The notes under the pieces were generated by a model. The model was given only the letters and a program-made list of their open reading frames with translations. It made no database searches and was not told the origin of the DNA. A stretch of DNA of 52,762 nt. Origin: Candidatus Aenigmatarchaeota archaeon (GTDB lineage: Archaea > Aenigmatarchaeota > Aenigmatarchaeia > QMZP01 > JAFGSV01). Location of the stretch: positions 1 through 52,762 of the forward strand of contig JAFGFG010000002.1 of the NCBI GenBank assembly GCA_016931255.1, in the 5' to 3' direction. The translations under genes and the position numbers were made by a program. Numbering within the stretch: position 1 is the first letter of the stretch; every line of letters begins with the position of its first letter. Below are positions 41,092 to 49,489 of this stretch, in pieces.

Positions 41092-42282
41092 ATGCCTGCC
41101 GTGTGTTTTTATTTTCAGGTTCATCAGCCGATAAGGCTGAGAAAGTATACTGCATTCGACATAGGAAAGAACGAGGAATATTTCGATGATGAAAGAAACA
41201 GGTTCTTCCTTGAAAGGGCTTCAAGAAAATGCTACATGCCTACCAATGCAAAACTTCTTGAGTTGATGGAGAAATATGATGGTAAATTTAAGGTGACATT
41301 TTCACTGAGCGGTATCTTCATAGAGCAGCTGGAGAAGTTCTTCCCGGATGTTCTGGAATCATTCAGGAAACTCGTTGACAGCGGCTGTGCGGAAATAATG
41401 AATGAGACATACTACCACAGCCTCGCGTACATGATTTCCAGGGAAGAGTTCAGGGATCAGGTCGATATGCACCGGAGGAAGATAAAATCAGTTTTCGGCG
41501 TGCGTCCGAAGGTTTTCAGGAACACTGAAGCTATGTACAACAACGACGTGGCTAAGGTTGTTCATGAGATGGGCTACAATGGAATCGTGGCAGAGGGACT
41601 TGACCACGCACTTGAGTGGCGTTCGCCCAACTACCTGTACAAGGCGAAAGGCTCTGACATACCGGTCTTCCTGAGGAACTACAAGCTGAGCGATGACATA
41701 GCATTCAGGTTTTCAACCAGGGACTGGAGGGAGTGGCCACTGACAGCAGACAAGTTCGCTACATGGCTTTCATCTTCCAACGGTGAACTGGTGAACCTTT
41801 TCATGGATTATGAGACATTCGGGGAGCATCAGTGGACCGAGACAGGCATATTCGACTTCCTTCATCATCTTCCTGAGGAATGCTTCAGGCATGGGAATGT
41901 GAAATTCATGACACTCAGCGAGGCTCTCGCAAACTTCAGACCTGTCGGTGAGTTCGATGTGCATAATCTGAGTTCGTGGGCTGATGTCCACAGGGATGTC
42001 AGCGCATGGCTGGAGAACAGCATGCAGTCCAATGCATTCAATGAGATTAAATCACTTGAGGAAAAGATAAGAAAAAGCGGCAACCGGAATCTCATCGATA
42101 CATGGAGAAAGCTTCAGACTTCGGACAATTTCTACTATATGTGCACCAAATGGTTTGCTGATGGTGATGTCCATAAGTACTTCAATCATTATGACACGCC
42201 TTACGATGCTTACATGAACTACATGAATGTTATTGCTGATATAAAGAACAGGCTTCAGGCGCGTTCAAGAAGAAGAGCATAA
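41092..42282 (+). CDS. GH57 glycoside hydrolase (alpha-amylase-like)
   Basis: The protein has 396 residues in the family 57 catalytic barrel. The N-terminal FYFQVHQPIRLRKY is conserved region 1. ETYYHSLAYM follows, FRNTEAMYNND carries the nucleophile Glu, and FMDYETFGEHQ carries the acid/base Asp. SSWADVHRDVSAWLEN and the last helical domain are typical of small GH57 alpha-amylases linked to glycogen genes. No signal peptide is present, so it acts in the cytoplasm. Its 3' end overlaps the convergent glycogen synthase gene by 28 bp. Confidence 0.92.
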   Translation: MPAVCFYFQVHQPIRLRKYTAFDIGKNEEYFDDERNRFFLERASRKCYMPTNAKLLELMEKYDGKFKVTFSLSGIFIEQLEKFFPDVLESFRKLVDSGCAEIMNETYYHSLAYMISREEFRDQVDMHRRKIKSVFGVRPKVFRNTEAMYNNDVAKVVHEMGYNGIVAEGLDHALEWRSPNYLYKAKGSDIPVFLRNYKLSDDIAFRFSTRDWREWPLTADKFATWLSSSNGELVNLFMDYETFGEHQWTETGIFDFLHHLPEECFRHGNVKFMTLSEALANFRPVGEFDVHNLSSWADVHRDVSAWLENSMQSNAFNEIKSLEEKIRKSGNRNLIDTWRKLQTSDNFYYMCTKWFADGDVHKYFNHYDTPYDAYMNYMNVIADIKNRLQARSRRRA

Positions 42283-44048
42283 GCCTTGAGATAGTTTTCG
42301 AAAAGCGTTCCCCAGTCAGCAAGGAATGAAAGTGATTTTGCCCTTTCCCTTTCTTTTCTGGAGTCCGACGGTTTCATCATCGTTATCCTGTAAAGTATGT
42401 CCTCAAGCTCCTTTGCGGCAGCTGTGTCAGATTTTCCGTCCCTCTTCACAACAGATATCGATGTCTCCGAAGGCCTGAGATGAGTCTCTATGAATTTCCC
42501 GTAGCCGCTGAGGTCTGTTGTGACTGAGTGCAGACCCAGTGCAGCTGCCTCAAGAGGCGTGTATCCCCACGACTCGTAATATGAAGGGAATACGCCTGCA
42601 TCGAATCCTATCATCGCGTTGTAGTATGCCAGTTCCAGAAGGCCATCCTTCTCCGAAAGGTATGCCGGATAGTATACAATCTTCACGCGGTCATCCTTGC
42701 TGTTGTCCAATCCTGCATCCCTGAGTGCATGTATTATGTTGTTCTCGGATTTCATCTGGAAAGGTGTGACCGGAGGTATGCCCTTTCTCATTCCTTTCAG
42801 TTTTTTCCCGAGTTTCTCAAGTTTCCTGAGGAAAGCAGCATCCAGCATAACTTTGGTTTCAGATTTATTCCCGTGTATGAAATCCCTGAGAACATTCTTC
42901 TCAACCTTCTCAGTTGCCTTCTCTATGAGCCTTTCGGCATCCCCGAAAGCCGAGAGGTGTTCCAGTACAGTAGGTTTGGTTCCTGCTGTTTCCGCAGGCA
43001 CGAATATGAATGCGAAAACCATTTTTTTTGATCTGGATTTCCTGAGCCTGTCATTGAGTCCTGCGAGTGAATCTATGAATATGTCTATACCCTTGTTTCT
43101 GAATTCATGCCTTCCGGATATGAAGCAAAGCATTGCGTTATCAGTGTCCACTTCGTAATACGGAAGGAAGTATCCGAGAAGGAAATCCCTTATGTTATCA
43201 GTGTATTTCCGGTACATTTCCGGTATCTTTTCATGCTGAGGGAATTTCTTCATGTCAAGCCCGTTCGGCAGTATGACATCAGGCTTCCTCCCGAGGACGT
43301 ACTGACATTCCTTTCCCATTATTTCAGATACTGTGGTAAAGACATCAGCTGAAGCTGCTGCAGCTTTTTCCATGAGATGCTTCGGATGAACGCCGTATTC
43401 GTAGGCCTTTTCCACAGGCGCAGTTGTCCCATTCTTTTTCCACGTGTTTATTATGTCGTAAAGGTTCTCCCTTCCGGTCTCAGCTACCGCACGCCCGAGT
43501 ACGGTCGAATGGGTTGTGAAAACTGATGGTATATTCATACCAGCTGATTTGAGATGAAGCATGGCAGGGGCGCTGAGCCACTCATGGAAATGGGCCACAG
43601 GGCTGTACCTGAATACACCCTTCTCATTAAGCGACTGGATAAGATAGCCCGCAGCCTTTGCCCAGACTGTGGGTTCATTGAACCAGTTGTCTGTTCCCCA
43701 CGAATCTATCTGGTATTTTTCCCATAGTTCCCTCTTTATGTCATCGGATTTTACTGAAAGTCCCCTGTAATCTATAAGTATTGCCTTCGGATTCTTCTCA
43801 ATTAGCCATGTTCCGTAGTGACATTTTATTCCATGATTTTTTTCCAGCTCAGCGAAAGATTCTGACATCCTGCCGGGTGGTTTCTCTTCACTGAACTCCT
43901 TCGGAAGCCTGCCGATGCAGGGCCCTATTGCAAAATATTCCTTGCTGTTTGCAATTGCATATGACATCTTTGAAACTATGACTGTGTATATTCCACCTAC
44001 CTTGTTCGCTACCTCAAAACTCACTTCAATGAGAGTAAAATCTTTCAA
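42255..44048 (-). CDS. GT3-type glycogen synthase
   Basis: The protein is 597 residues from a TTG at 44048, chosen because AGGTGA lies 4 nt before it and 5 nt downstream of the previous stop. It resembles eukaryotic glycogen synthase (GT3) rather than bacterial GlgA. Visible are IEVSFEVANKVGGIYTVIVS, HFHEWLSAPAMLHLKSAGMN, TTHSTVLGRA, ISGRHEFRNKGIDIFIDSLA and the donor-site PSYYESWGYTPLEAAALG. GT3 enzymes use UDP-glucose. A longer in-frame start at 44105 would overlap the upstream gene by 53 nt. Confidence 0.92.
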   Translation of the reverse strand: MKDFTLIEVSFEVANKVGGIYTVIVSKMSYAIANSKEYFAIGPCIGRLPKEFSEEKPPGRMSESFAELEKNHGIKCHYGTWLIEKNPKAILIDYRGLSVKSDDIKRELWEKYQIDSWGTDNWFNEPTVWAKAAGYLIQSLNEKGVFRYSPVAHFHEWLSAPAMLHLKSAGMNIPSVFTTHSTVLGRAVAETGRENLYDIINTWKKNGTTAPVEKAYEYGVHPKHLMEKAAAASADVFTTVSEIMGKECQYVLGRKPDVILPNGLDMKKFPQHEKIPEMYRKYTDNIRDFLLGYFLPYYEVDTDNAMLCFISGRHEFRNKGIDIFIDSLAGLNDRLRKSRSKKMVFAFIFVPAETAGTKPTVLEHLSAFGDAERLIEKATEKVEKNVLRDFIHGNKSETKVMLDAAFLRKLEKLGKKLKGMRKGIPPVTPFQMKSENNIIHALRDAGLDNSKDDRVKIVYYPAYLSEKDGLLELAYYNAMIGFDAGVFPSYYESWGYTPLEAAALGLHSVTTDLSGYGKFIETHLRPSETSISVVKRDGKSDTAAAKELEDILYRITMMKPSDSRKERERAKSLSFLADWGTLFENYLKAYALLLERA

Positions 44049-44052
44049 CCAA

Positions 44053-45957
44053 TCACCTGTTAGAGTATTGTTCCTGCTTCTTAATGAGTTTAACATCACT
44101 GCCATCGCACGTTATGTTGTAACCCTTACCGGATTTTCTGATATGAATGTTCACAAACTTCCCTCCGATGAAAACAGACCTCGTTATCTCTTTGACTGCG
44201 GAAGGAAGGCTGGGAGAAACAGTCACTTTGTTTTTCAGCGCATCGATCTCTATTCCGAGCATGAACTCATCCACTATGCTTATGAACATGGCTTCGCCCC
44301 ACAGCTGCATAGGGCATCCTAAGAGCTTTCCGGTTTCGGAATCCCAACATTCCCCTATTGAGCCGATTGCATCAGTCCGGATGTCATCCATCATGAGGGA
44401 GATGTTCTTCCATGCATCGTCACTTCTTCCGCATCTGAACTGGGCAGCTGCAGCCCATAATGTTGTAAGAGACCATGTGGACCCGTTGTGATATCCGGAT
44501 GGATTGTAAACATGCTCGTCGCTGGAGACGGTTCTTACACCCTTCAGGGACGAGAAGATGTCGGAGCTTAGTGTTTTCATTACAGGCGCGCACTTTCTGC
44601 CAAGACCAGTCATAATAGCGACAGCTGTATTTGCAGTTTTTTTCCTTACAAGCCCGTGTGAATCTTTCGTGTCCGCATAGAAACTTCCCGTAAAGAACTC
44701 ATCGTCGAACCTTTCCCTGAGCAATTTCATGGCTTCGTGGGCTTCTCTGGCGTTGCCGTCCCTTTCAAGAACCCTTGATAAGTGCTCCACTGATTCAAGG
44801 AACATGTAGAAAAGCGCCTGAACATCAACAGCATTCTTTCTTCTTCTCTGTGTGTCCATCCATGTCTCAGAGTTATCTCTGTCATGGCTGATGAAAGCTC
44901 CTTCCCTCCTTGACATTATGTACCTGAAGGATTCCTCAAGCTTTGGATACACGGTGCGCGCGAAGTCCGTGTCCCCGGTAGCCTTTAGCAGTCTGTCAAT
45001 CGATATTCCCCAGAGCAGGGTGGCATCTATGGAGTTGAATGAATTTCCCATGGATTCTGAGACAAAATTCGGTATGCATCCGTCCCTTGATTTTTCCGAG
45101 AAAAACATTAAGGTCTTCTTAACGTGCTCGGAATCGCCAAGCCTTATCGCAGCGTCAGTAGACCAGAATGTGTCTCTTCCCCAGTACTGCCTGAACCACG
45201 GAAATCCAGCATAGTATCCGTCCCTTCCCTTGAGCATTTCCATGCTAAGGATGCATGACCTGAATGACTCTTCAAGCCTGGGCGAACTCGAGCTTATCTT
45301 TCCCCTGACAATGTCATCATAAGCTTTCTTCTTCTCTTCAAGAAGTGAACTGAATTTTTCTGTTCCGAACGCTCCCGAACCTATGGAAATCACTACATTT
45401 TTTCCGGAAATGCGCAAAGTTCCTGGAAAGAAGTACGACTGCTTCTCCCCTGAAGGCTCATGAACCTCGTATGAATCTTTCCTCTGAAAATCGATATCCT
45501 TCGAAACATTAACAGAGACACTTCCAAGTACATTGCTTATGTTAACTGTGCGGCTGCCATGAACCACTTCATATTTTCTGCTGGTTTCATTCTCATCTGA
45601 CATGCGGATGTTGATTCCAAGCTTTACCCCCAGTTTCATAGTTCTGGATGACGATATCTCAACCATGAGGTCATCAGTTCCATGCGGTATGAACAGAGTT
45701 TCAGTGACACGGCCTTTACTGGTTCTGTAAGTATGGATGCAACTGGAGAATGTGTATTCGGTCTTCTCTATGTTCTCCGGTGAGAGCCATTCACCTCCTA
45801 CACTGACAGCGAAATATTCTAGGAGCTTTCTTTCCCCTGACCAGAGTCCGGTCCATTTGTTCCTGAACCCTGAGTCATAGAATCTGTGAAAAAGAAGGCT
45901 TCGGTTCGAAAGGAAATAGCATGAATCAGCGAATGGCGGCTTTCTAAGAAATCTCAT
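44053..45957 (-). CDS. glycogen debranching enzyme (amylo-alpha-1,6-glucosidase)
   Basis: The protein is 634 residues from the ATG at 45957 (MRFLRKPPFADSCYF). The N-terminal beta domain is followed by an alpha/alpha barrel with FPWFRQYWGRDTFWSTDAAI, NPSGYHNGSTWSLTTLWAAA and CPMQLWGEAMF, as in GDE_C/GH133 proteins. It removes alpha-1,6 branch points of glycogen. The upstream extension of the frame overlaps a small membrane-protein gene and is not used. It is followed directly by glycogen synthase, so synthesis and trimming are in one transcript. Confidence 0.92.
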   Translation of the reverse strand: MRFLRKPPFADSCYFLSNRSLLFHRFYDSGFRNKWTGLWSGERKLLEYFAVSVGGEWLSPENIEKTEYTFSSCIHTYRTSKGRVTETLFIPHGTDDLMVEISSSRTMKLGVKLGINIRMSDENETSRKYEVVHGSRTVNISNVLGSVSVNVSKDIDFQRKDSYEVHEPSGEKQSYFFPGTLRISGKNVVISIGSGAFGTEKFSSLLEEKKKAYDDIVRGKISSSSPRLEESFRSCILSMEMLKGRDGYYAGFPWFRQYWGRDTFWSTDAAIRLGDSEHVKKTLMFFSEKSRDGCIPNFVSESMGNSFNSIDATLLWGISIDRLLKATGDTDFARTVYPKLEESFRYIMSRREGAFISHDRDNSETWMDTQRRRKNAVDVQALFYMFLESVEHLSRVLERDGNAREAHEAMKLLRERFDDEFFTGSFYADTKDSHGLVRKKTANTAVAIMTGLGRKCAPVMKTLSSDIFSSLKGVRTVSSDEHVYNPSGYHNGSTWSLTTLWAAAAQFRCGRSDDAWKNISLMMDDIRTDAIGSIGECWDSETGKLLGCPMQLWGEAMFISIVDEFMLGIEIDALKNKVTVSPSLPSAVKEITRSVFIGGKFVNIHIRKSGKGYNITCDGSDVKLIKKQEQYSNR

Positions 45958-45962
45958 AAAGA

Positions 45963-46187
45963 TTATTTGTCGCGCCGCTTTAATTTGTTCAGTATATCCT
46001 TCCTGACGAGAAGAGCCCCTCTGAACCTCTTCAGATTCTCGCTGTCCTCTGCAAGCTTCGGCACTGCAAGAATCATAAGAAGAACAGATGTTGTTAATAG
46101 ACAATCGGAAAAAATGAAGCATAGCTGGACGATGATGACTGTTTCAATTATGGCGAATATAATCCAGAAGAACTTATTCCATGACAT
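45963..46187 (-). CDS. small two-helix membrane protein
   Basis: The protein has 74 residues. Two hydrophobic segments (about 6-28 and 30-42) are followed by a basic C-terminal tail (RGALLVRKDILNKLKRRDK) that should stay in the cytoplasm. Its ATG immediately follows the stop of the coiled-coil gene, and its own stop lies 5 nt before the debranching-enzyme ATG. No family is recognised. The operon places it with ParA, a winged helix and a coiled-coil protein. Confidence 0.65.
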   Translation of the reverse strand: MSWNKFFWIIFAIIETVIIVQLCFIFSDCLLTTSVLLMILAVPKLAEDSENLKRFRGALLVRKDILNKLKRRDK

Positions 46188-46388
46188 TTATTGCCTCAGT
46201 ATCCTGAGAACCGATTTGTCTATCTTACTGTCGCTGTCAGACGTCTTTTCTGTATCCTTTCTGAGTTTGATGACATCTGCGGTCAGCTTCGCTATTGAGG
46301 CTTCCTGCTTTCTCAGCCTCTCGTCTATCAGCCGGACCATCTCATCAAGGAATGCGTTGATGTCGACACGGTCTTCCTTCAATACCAT
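46188..46388 (-). CDS. small coiled-coil protein
   Basis: The protein has 66 residues and is highly charged. Heptad-like leucines and isoleucines run through residues about 10-45 (MVRLIDERLRKQEASIAKLT), which predicts a coiled coil. It is directly adjacent (0 nt) to the membrane-protein gene after it. There is no known family. It could act as an oligomerisation or adaptor subunit for the ParA ATPase encoded upstream. Confidence 0.6.
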   Translation of the reverse strand: MVLKEDRVDINAFLDEMVRLIDERLRKQEASIAKLTADVIKLRKDTEKTSDSDSKIDKSVLRILRQ

Positions 46389-46430
46389 TATTAGTAGATG
46401 TAGAAAAAACTTAAAAAACCGATACCGCTC

Positions 46431-46640
46431 CTATTCGCAGAGTTCGAACTTCATCTGAAGGTTACCGGTTTTGATTACTTTTATTTTTCCTTCCCTGGCC
46501 AGCCAGCCGAGACCAATGCTTGCCTCTTTCAGCGTTAGTCCGGATGCCTTCTGCAGCTGTGTCAGTGTTTTTGGACCCCTAGAGTTAAGGACCTTCCACA
46601 CCTTGCCAGCATATTTTCCGAAGAAATGCGTACTGTCCAT
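46431..46640 (-). CDS. small winged helix-turn-helix protein (DUF2582-like)
   Basis: The protein has 69 residues. The pattern KYAGKVWKVLNSRGPKTLTQ, then LQKASGLTLKEASIGLGWLA and REGKIKVIK, is a compact winged helix of the DUF2582 type, with the beta wing at KIKVIKTGNLQMKFEL. It starts 0 nt after the ParA stop. DNA binding is expected, so it could take the place of ParB or be the repressor of this operon. Confidence 0.75.
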   Translation of the reverse strand: MDSTHFFGKYAGKVWKVLNSRGPKTLTQLQKASGLTLKEASIGLGWLAREGKIKVIKTGNLQMKFELCE

Positions 46641-47396
46641 TCAGTTTCCCTCCAGATTTATAATTTCTTCAGCGAGGTTCACATACGCATGCGCACCCCT
46701 GCTTTCCTTGTTTGAAATTATTATAGGTTCGTGCATCTTCGGTGATATGGCAAGGTCAACGTTTACCGGTATGTTGGTTTCCATTACCTTTTTGCCGAAC
46801 TTCCCACGTACTATGTTTTCAATCTCTCCAGACAGCTTGCTTCTCTTGTCGTACATAGTCAGCACGAAACCCCTCAGGTCAAGACCGGGATTTATTTCTT
46901 CCTTTATCCGGTCTACTGTCTTAAGCAGCATTTCCATTCCGTCAAGAGCGAAGTAGTTGGTCTGGACAGGGACTATTACATGCGTGGACGCAGTAAGCGC
47001 ATTTATGGTGAGAAGACCAAGGGACGGCGGTGTATCTATCACTATATAATCGAAATCATGCCCTTCACTCAACTTCTTTTTCAGTTTGAACTGCATTCCC
47101 ACGTCATTGAGAAGCTCGATCTGTGTTGCGTAAAGATGCTGGCTTGAAGGCGCCAGATACAGGTTTTCGACCTTCGTCTTGACAGCTATATCACATATCT
47201 TCATTTTTCCGTCAAGAAGAAGATGGCTTGTGGTTTTCCTGTGTTTTTTATCTGTTATGTATGTGGTCGCATTGGCCTGCGGATCAAGGTCCATCAGAAG
47301 AACCTTCTTCCCGTTTTTTGCAAGGCAGGAAGAAAGGTTGGCAGCAAGGTCTGTCTTCCCGACCCCGCCCTTTTGGTTCGCAACAGTTATAATCAT
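46641..47396 (-). CDS. parA: ParA/Soj-type partition ATPase
   Basis: The protein has 251 residues. The deviant Walker A is ANQKGGVGKTDLAANLSS (near 6-23), then LLMDLDPQANATTYI and DYIVIDTPPSLGLLTINALT. VPVQTNYFALDGMEMLL is a ParA signature. It lacks an N-terminal DNA-binding domain, as in chromosomal Soj. No ParB (HTH plus KorB-type) gene is adjacent; instead a winged-helix, a coiled-coil and a small membrane protein follow on the same strand. The role may be chromosome segregation or cargo positioning. Confidence 0.93.
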   Translation of the reverse strand: MIITVANQKGGVGKTDLAANLSSCLAKNGKKVLLMDLDPQANATTYITDKKHRKTTSHLLLDGKMKICDIAVKTKVENLYLAPSSQHLYATQIELLNDVGMQFKLKKKLSEGHDFDYIVIDTPPSLGLLTINALTASTHVIVPVQTNYFALDGMEMLLKTVDRIKEEINPGLDLRGFVLTMYDKRSKLSGEIENIVRGKFGKKVMETNIPVNVDLAISPKMHEPIIISNKESRGAHAYVNLAEEIINLEGN

Positions 47397-47485
47397 ATTA
47401 ATTATTGTGAATCACCCACTCTTAAAAGTCGCAGATGGGTACTGGCTTAAAAGCAAGTGAAATAATAGTTATATTGGGTGGTCGC

Positions 47486-47536
47486 ATGTTCAAATGGCCT
47501 TTTGGAAAAAAGAAGAAAGATGTAAAGAAGAAATAA
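47486..47536 (+). CDS. possible 16-residue basic micropeptide
   Basis: The ATG at 47486 opens MFKWPFGKKKKDVKKK and ends in TAA. A TTATATT box lies about 18 nt upstream and GGTGG 4 nt before the ATG. It sits alone in a 153-bp gap between the divergent ParA gene and the convergent ATP-grasp gene. Phe and Trp followed by a run of Lys would suit membrane-surface binding. Whether it is translated cannot be told from sequence alone. Confidence 0.35.
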   Translation: MFKWPFGKKKKDVKKK

Positions 47537-47549
47537 AATACGTCTCAGT

Positions 47550-48443
47550 TCACTTGGAATCAGAGAAGATGGTTAAGTTTTTTGCTTTTGAGGATAATTT
47601 TTCCCTTACGCAGTTGCTGAATTTTTCGGTTATCCACCAGTAATATTCTTCAGGCATTTTGCTTTTCTCTATATCCGGAACCTCATTCATGGCCTCTATC
47701 ATGAACAGCTCCCCGTCCTCGCTTATGCACCATTCAACAGCATTCACGTCGAAGTCGAGCATTTTGTTAAGTTCTATGGTCGCATCTGTGATTCTCTTGC
47801 CGAAAACCTCCAGATGCTTTTCCAGTGGCTTTTCATAAGAGCCTTCTCCCAAAGGCTTCGGAATCCATTTGGTTATGAGAACATCTTTCTTGTTGATGCA
47901 GAAGACTCTGAAGTATTCCGTGTAGTCTATCTTTTCCTGAAGCAGCATTATGTGATGAGGCTTGAGTGAATTGTAAAGGTTCTCAGCTTCCCTGAAGGAT
48001 GTGACAGTGAACACATTCTCCCACGCAAAACCGTCGAAAGGCTTCATTATGAACGGGAGCTGCATGGTCTTCCTTATGATATCCCAGTCAGGGTCTCTTA
48101 CAGAGCCGCCTAGATTCCATTCCCCGTCATCAGAAGGCAACACGACAGTCTTCGGATGCTTTATTTCAAGCCTTCGGCAGACCTCGCATTCTATTATTTT
48201 GTTGTTTACTGAGGATGAGAATGGATTATTTATTACGTATACGCCTTTCATGGCGAGCATCATGAGAATCTGTCTCAGGTACCTGTTCTGAAAGCTCAGC
48301 CTGTCTATTATGACATCGTAGTTCTCAAGATTGCCGAACCTGTAGTCCCCGAACTGAACGAATTCAGTCTCTGCATCAGAGAACTTTCCCATGACATCAT
48401 TTATGAACTCATATTCCTTCAGGTCGAGCACGCCTATTCTCAT
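47550..48443 (-). CDS. ATP-grasp enzyme, RimK-like
   Basis: The protein has 297 residues. The ATP-grasp signature is seen as QLPFIMKPFDGFAWENVFTV (near 129-148), and LLQEKIDYTEYFRVFCIN is the second nucleotide-binding element. The end of the metal site is NAVEWCISEDGELFMIEAMN, with Glu and Asn ligands. These enzymes join a carboxylate to an amine. The substrate is not predictable; RimK-like ligases add amino acids to proteins or cofactors. It is divergent from the GalT-like gene over a short AT-rich gap. Confidence 0.85.
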   Translation of the reverse strand: MRIGVLDLKEYEFINDVMGKFSDAETEFVQFGDYRFGNLENYDVIIDRLSFQNRYLRQILMMLAMKGVYVINNPFSSSVNNKIIECEVCRRLEIKHPKTVVLPSDDGEWNLGGSVRDPDWDIIRKTMQLPFIMKPFDGFAWENVFTVTSFREAENLYNSLKPHHIMLLQEKIDYTEYFRVFCINKKDVLITKWIPKPLGEGSYEKPLEKHLEVFGKRITDATIELNKMLDFDVNAVEWCISEDGELFMIEAMNEVPDIEKSKMPEEYYWWITEKFSNCVREKLSSKAKNLTIFSDSK

Positions 48444-48486
48444 AAATTCACCTTTCTTTAATTTAATATAACATCAATACTTTATT

Positions 48487-49488
48487 ATGTCGGATGAAAT
48501 AAGGAAGGATTTCTTCGGCCGTGAGGTGATAGTCGCTGCCGACAGGTCCAAGAGGCCCGGGGCATTCTCCGAGAAGAAAAAGGGAAAGCAGATATGTCCA
48601 TTTTGTCCTGGCAACGAGAAGATGACGCAGAGCACCATAATGTCCCTTCCTGATGATAAGAACTGGCAGGTGAGAATATTTCCCAACAAGTTTCCTGTAC
48701 TGAACGAGAAGGTGTACAAGAGGCTCTCGTACGAGAAATTTCCCCTTGAGATGAGCCAGAAGAATTCAATGGCACCGTCCATGTTCCAGAAGTTTACATC
48801 ATTCGGCAGGCACGAAATAATGGTCGAGACGAGGGACCATTACAATGAGTATGACGACATGAGCACAGACAATCTTGAACTTGCTTTGGTTGCACTGAAG
48901 AAGCGATATGAAGAGCTCATGAAGATAGACGGTGTGAACTATGTCACGATATTCAAGAACAAGGGCGAGGATGCAGGTGCGAGCATAAGGCATACCCATA
49001 CGCAGATAGTGGCGTCTCCTATGTTTCCTGAGGTCATATCAAAGGAGATGGATGACGGAGAGGCGTTCTTCAAGGAATCCAAGGAATGCGGCCCGTGCAT
49101 GGTCATTGAGCATGAAGCCAAGAAAAAATCCAGAGTTGTGGTCAACACAAAGGACTGGATATGCATAGCCCCGTTCACATCAGTCTGGCCCTACCAGCTC
49201 AGGATACTGCCGAAGAGGCATTTCTCCGAGCTTTCTGAAATGAACTACAACGAACTGAGAAGCCTTGCAAAGGTCATGAAAAAAGTATTCGGGATGTTCT
49301 CAAAGATTTTCGAGGACATGCCCTATAACATGATATACCTGAATTTCCCGAGGTCTGAGCTCTGGCATTTTCACATAGACATATTTCCGCGTCTTGTGAC
49401 ACATGCTGGATTCGAGTTCTTCGGTCTCAATGTAAACATAACCGCTCCGGAAGACGCAGCAAAGATTCTGAGAAGCGCAGGTAAGTAG
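48487..49488 (+). CDS. galT: galactose-1-phosphate uridylyltransferase-like protein
   Basis: The protein has 333 residues in the HIT superfamily. An N-terminal zinc Cys pair (CPFCPGNE) is typical of GalT. The catalytic region is GASIRHTHTQIVASPMFP, with His-Thr-His-Thr-Gln in place of the usual His-Pro-His-Gly-Gln, and the second half ends ELWHFHIDIFPRL. It transfers a nucleotidyl group between UDP- or ADP-glucose and a sugar phosphate. Given the glycogen genes nearby, use of glucose 1-phosphate is plausible. Substrate certainty is low. The TATA-like TTTAATTTAATA is about 25 nt upstream. Confidence 0.85.
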   Translation: MSDEIRKDFFGREVIVAADRSKRPGAFSEKKKGKQICPFCPGNEKMTQSTIMSLPDDKNWQVRIFPNKFPVLNEKVYKRLSYEKFPLEMSQKNSMAPSMFQKFTSFGRHEIMVETRDHYNEYDDMSTDNLELALVALKKRYEELMKIDGVNYVTIFKNKGEDAGASIRHTHTQIVASPMFPEVISKEMDDGEAFFKESKECGPCMVIEHEAKKKSRVVVNTKDWICIAPFTSVWPYQLRILPKRHFSELSEMNYNELRSLAKVMKKVFGMFSKIFEDMPYNMIYLNFPRSELWHFHIDIFPRLVTHAGFEFFGLNVNITAPEDAAKILRSAGK

Positions 49489-49489
49489 T

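Noticed and set aside
44053-46122. Longer start for the debranching enzyme (689 residues)
   Set aside because: The extra 55 residues overlap the small membrane-protein gene and lack family similarity; the ATG at 45957 is preferred.
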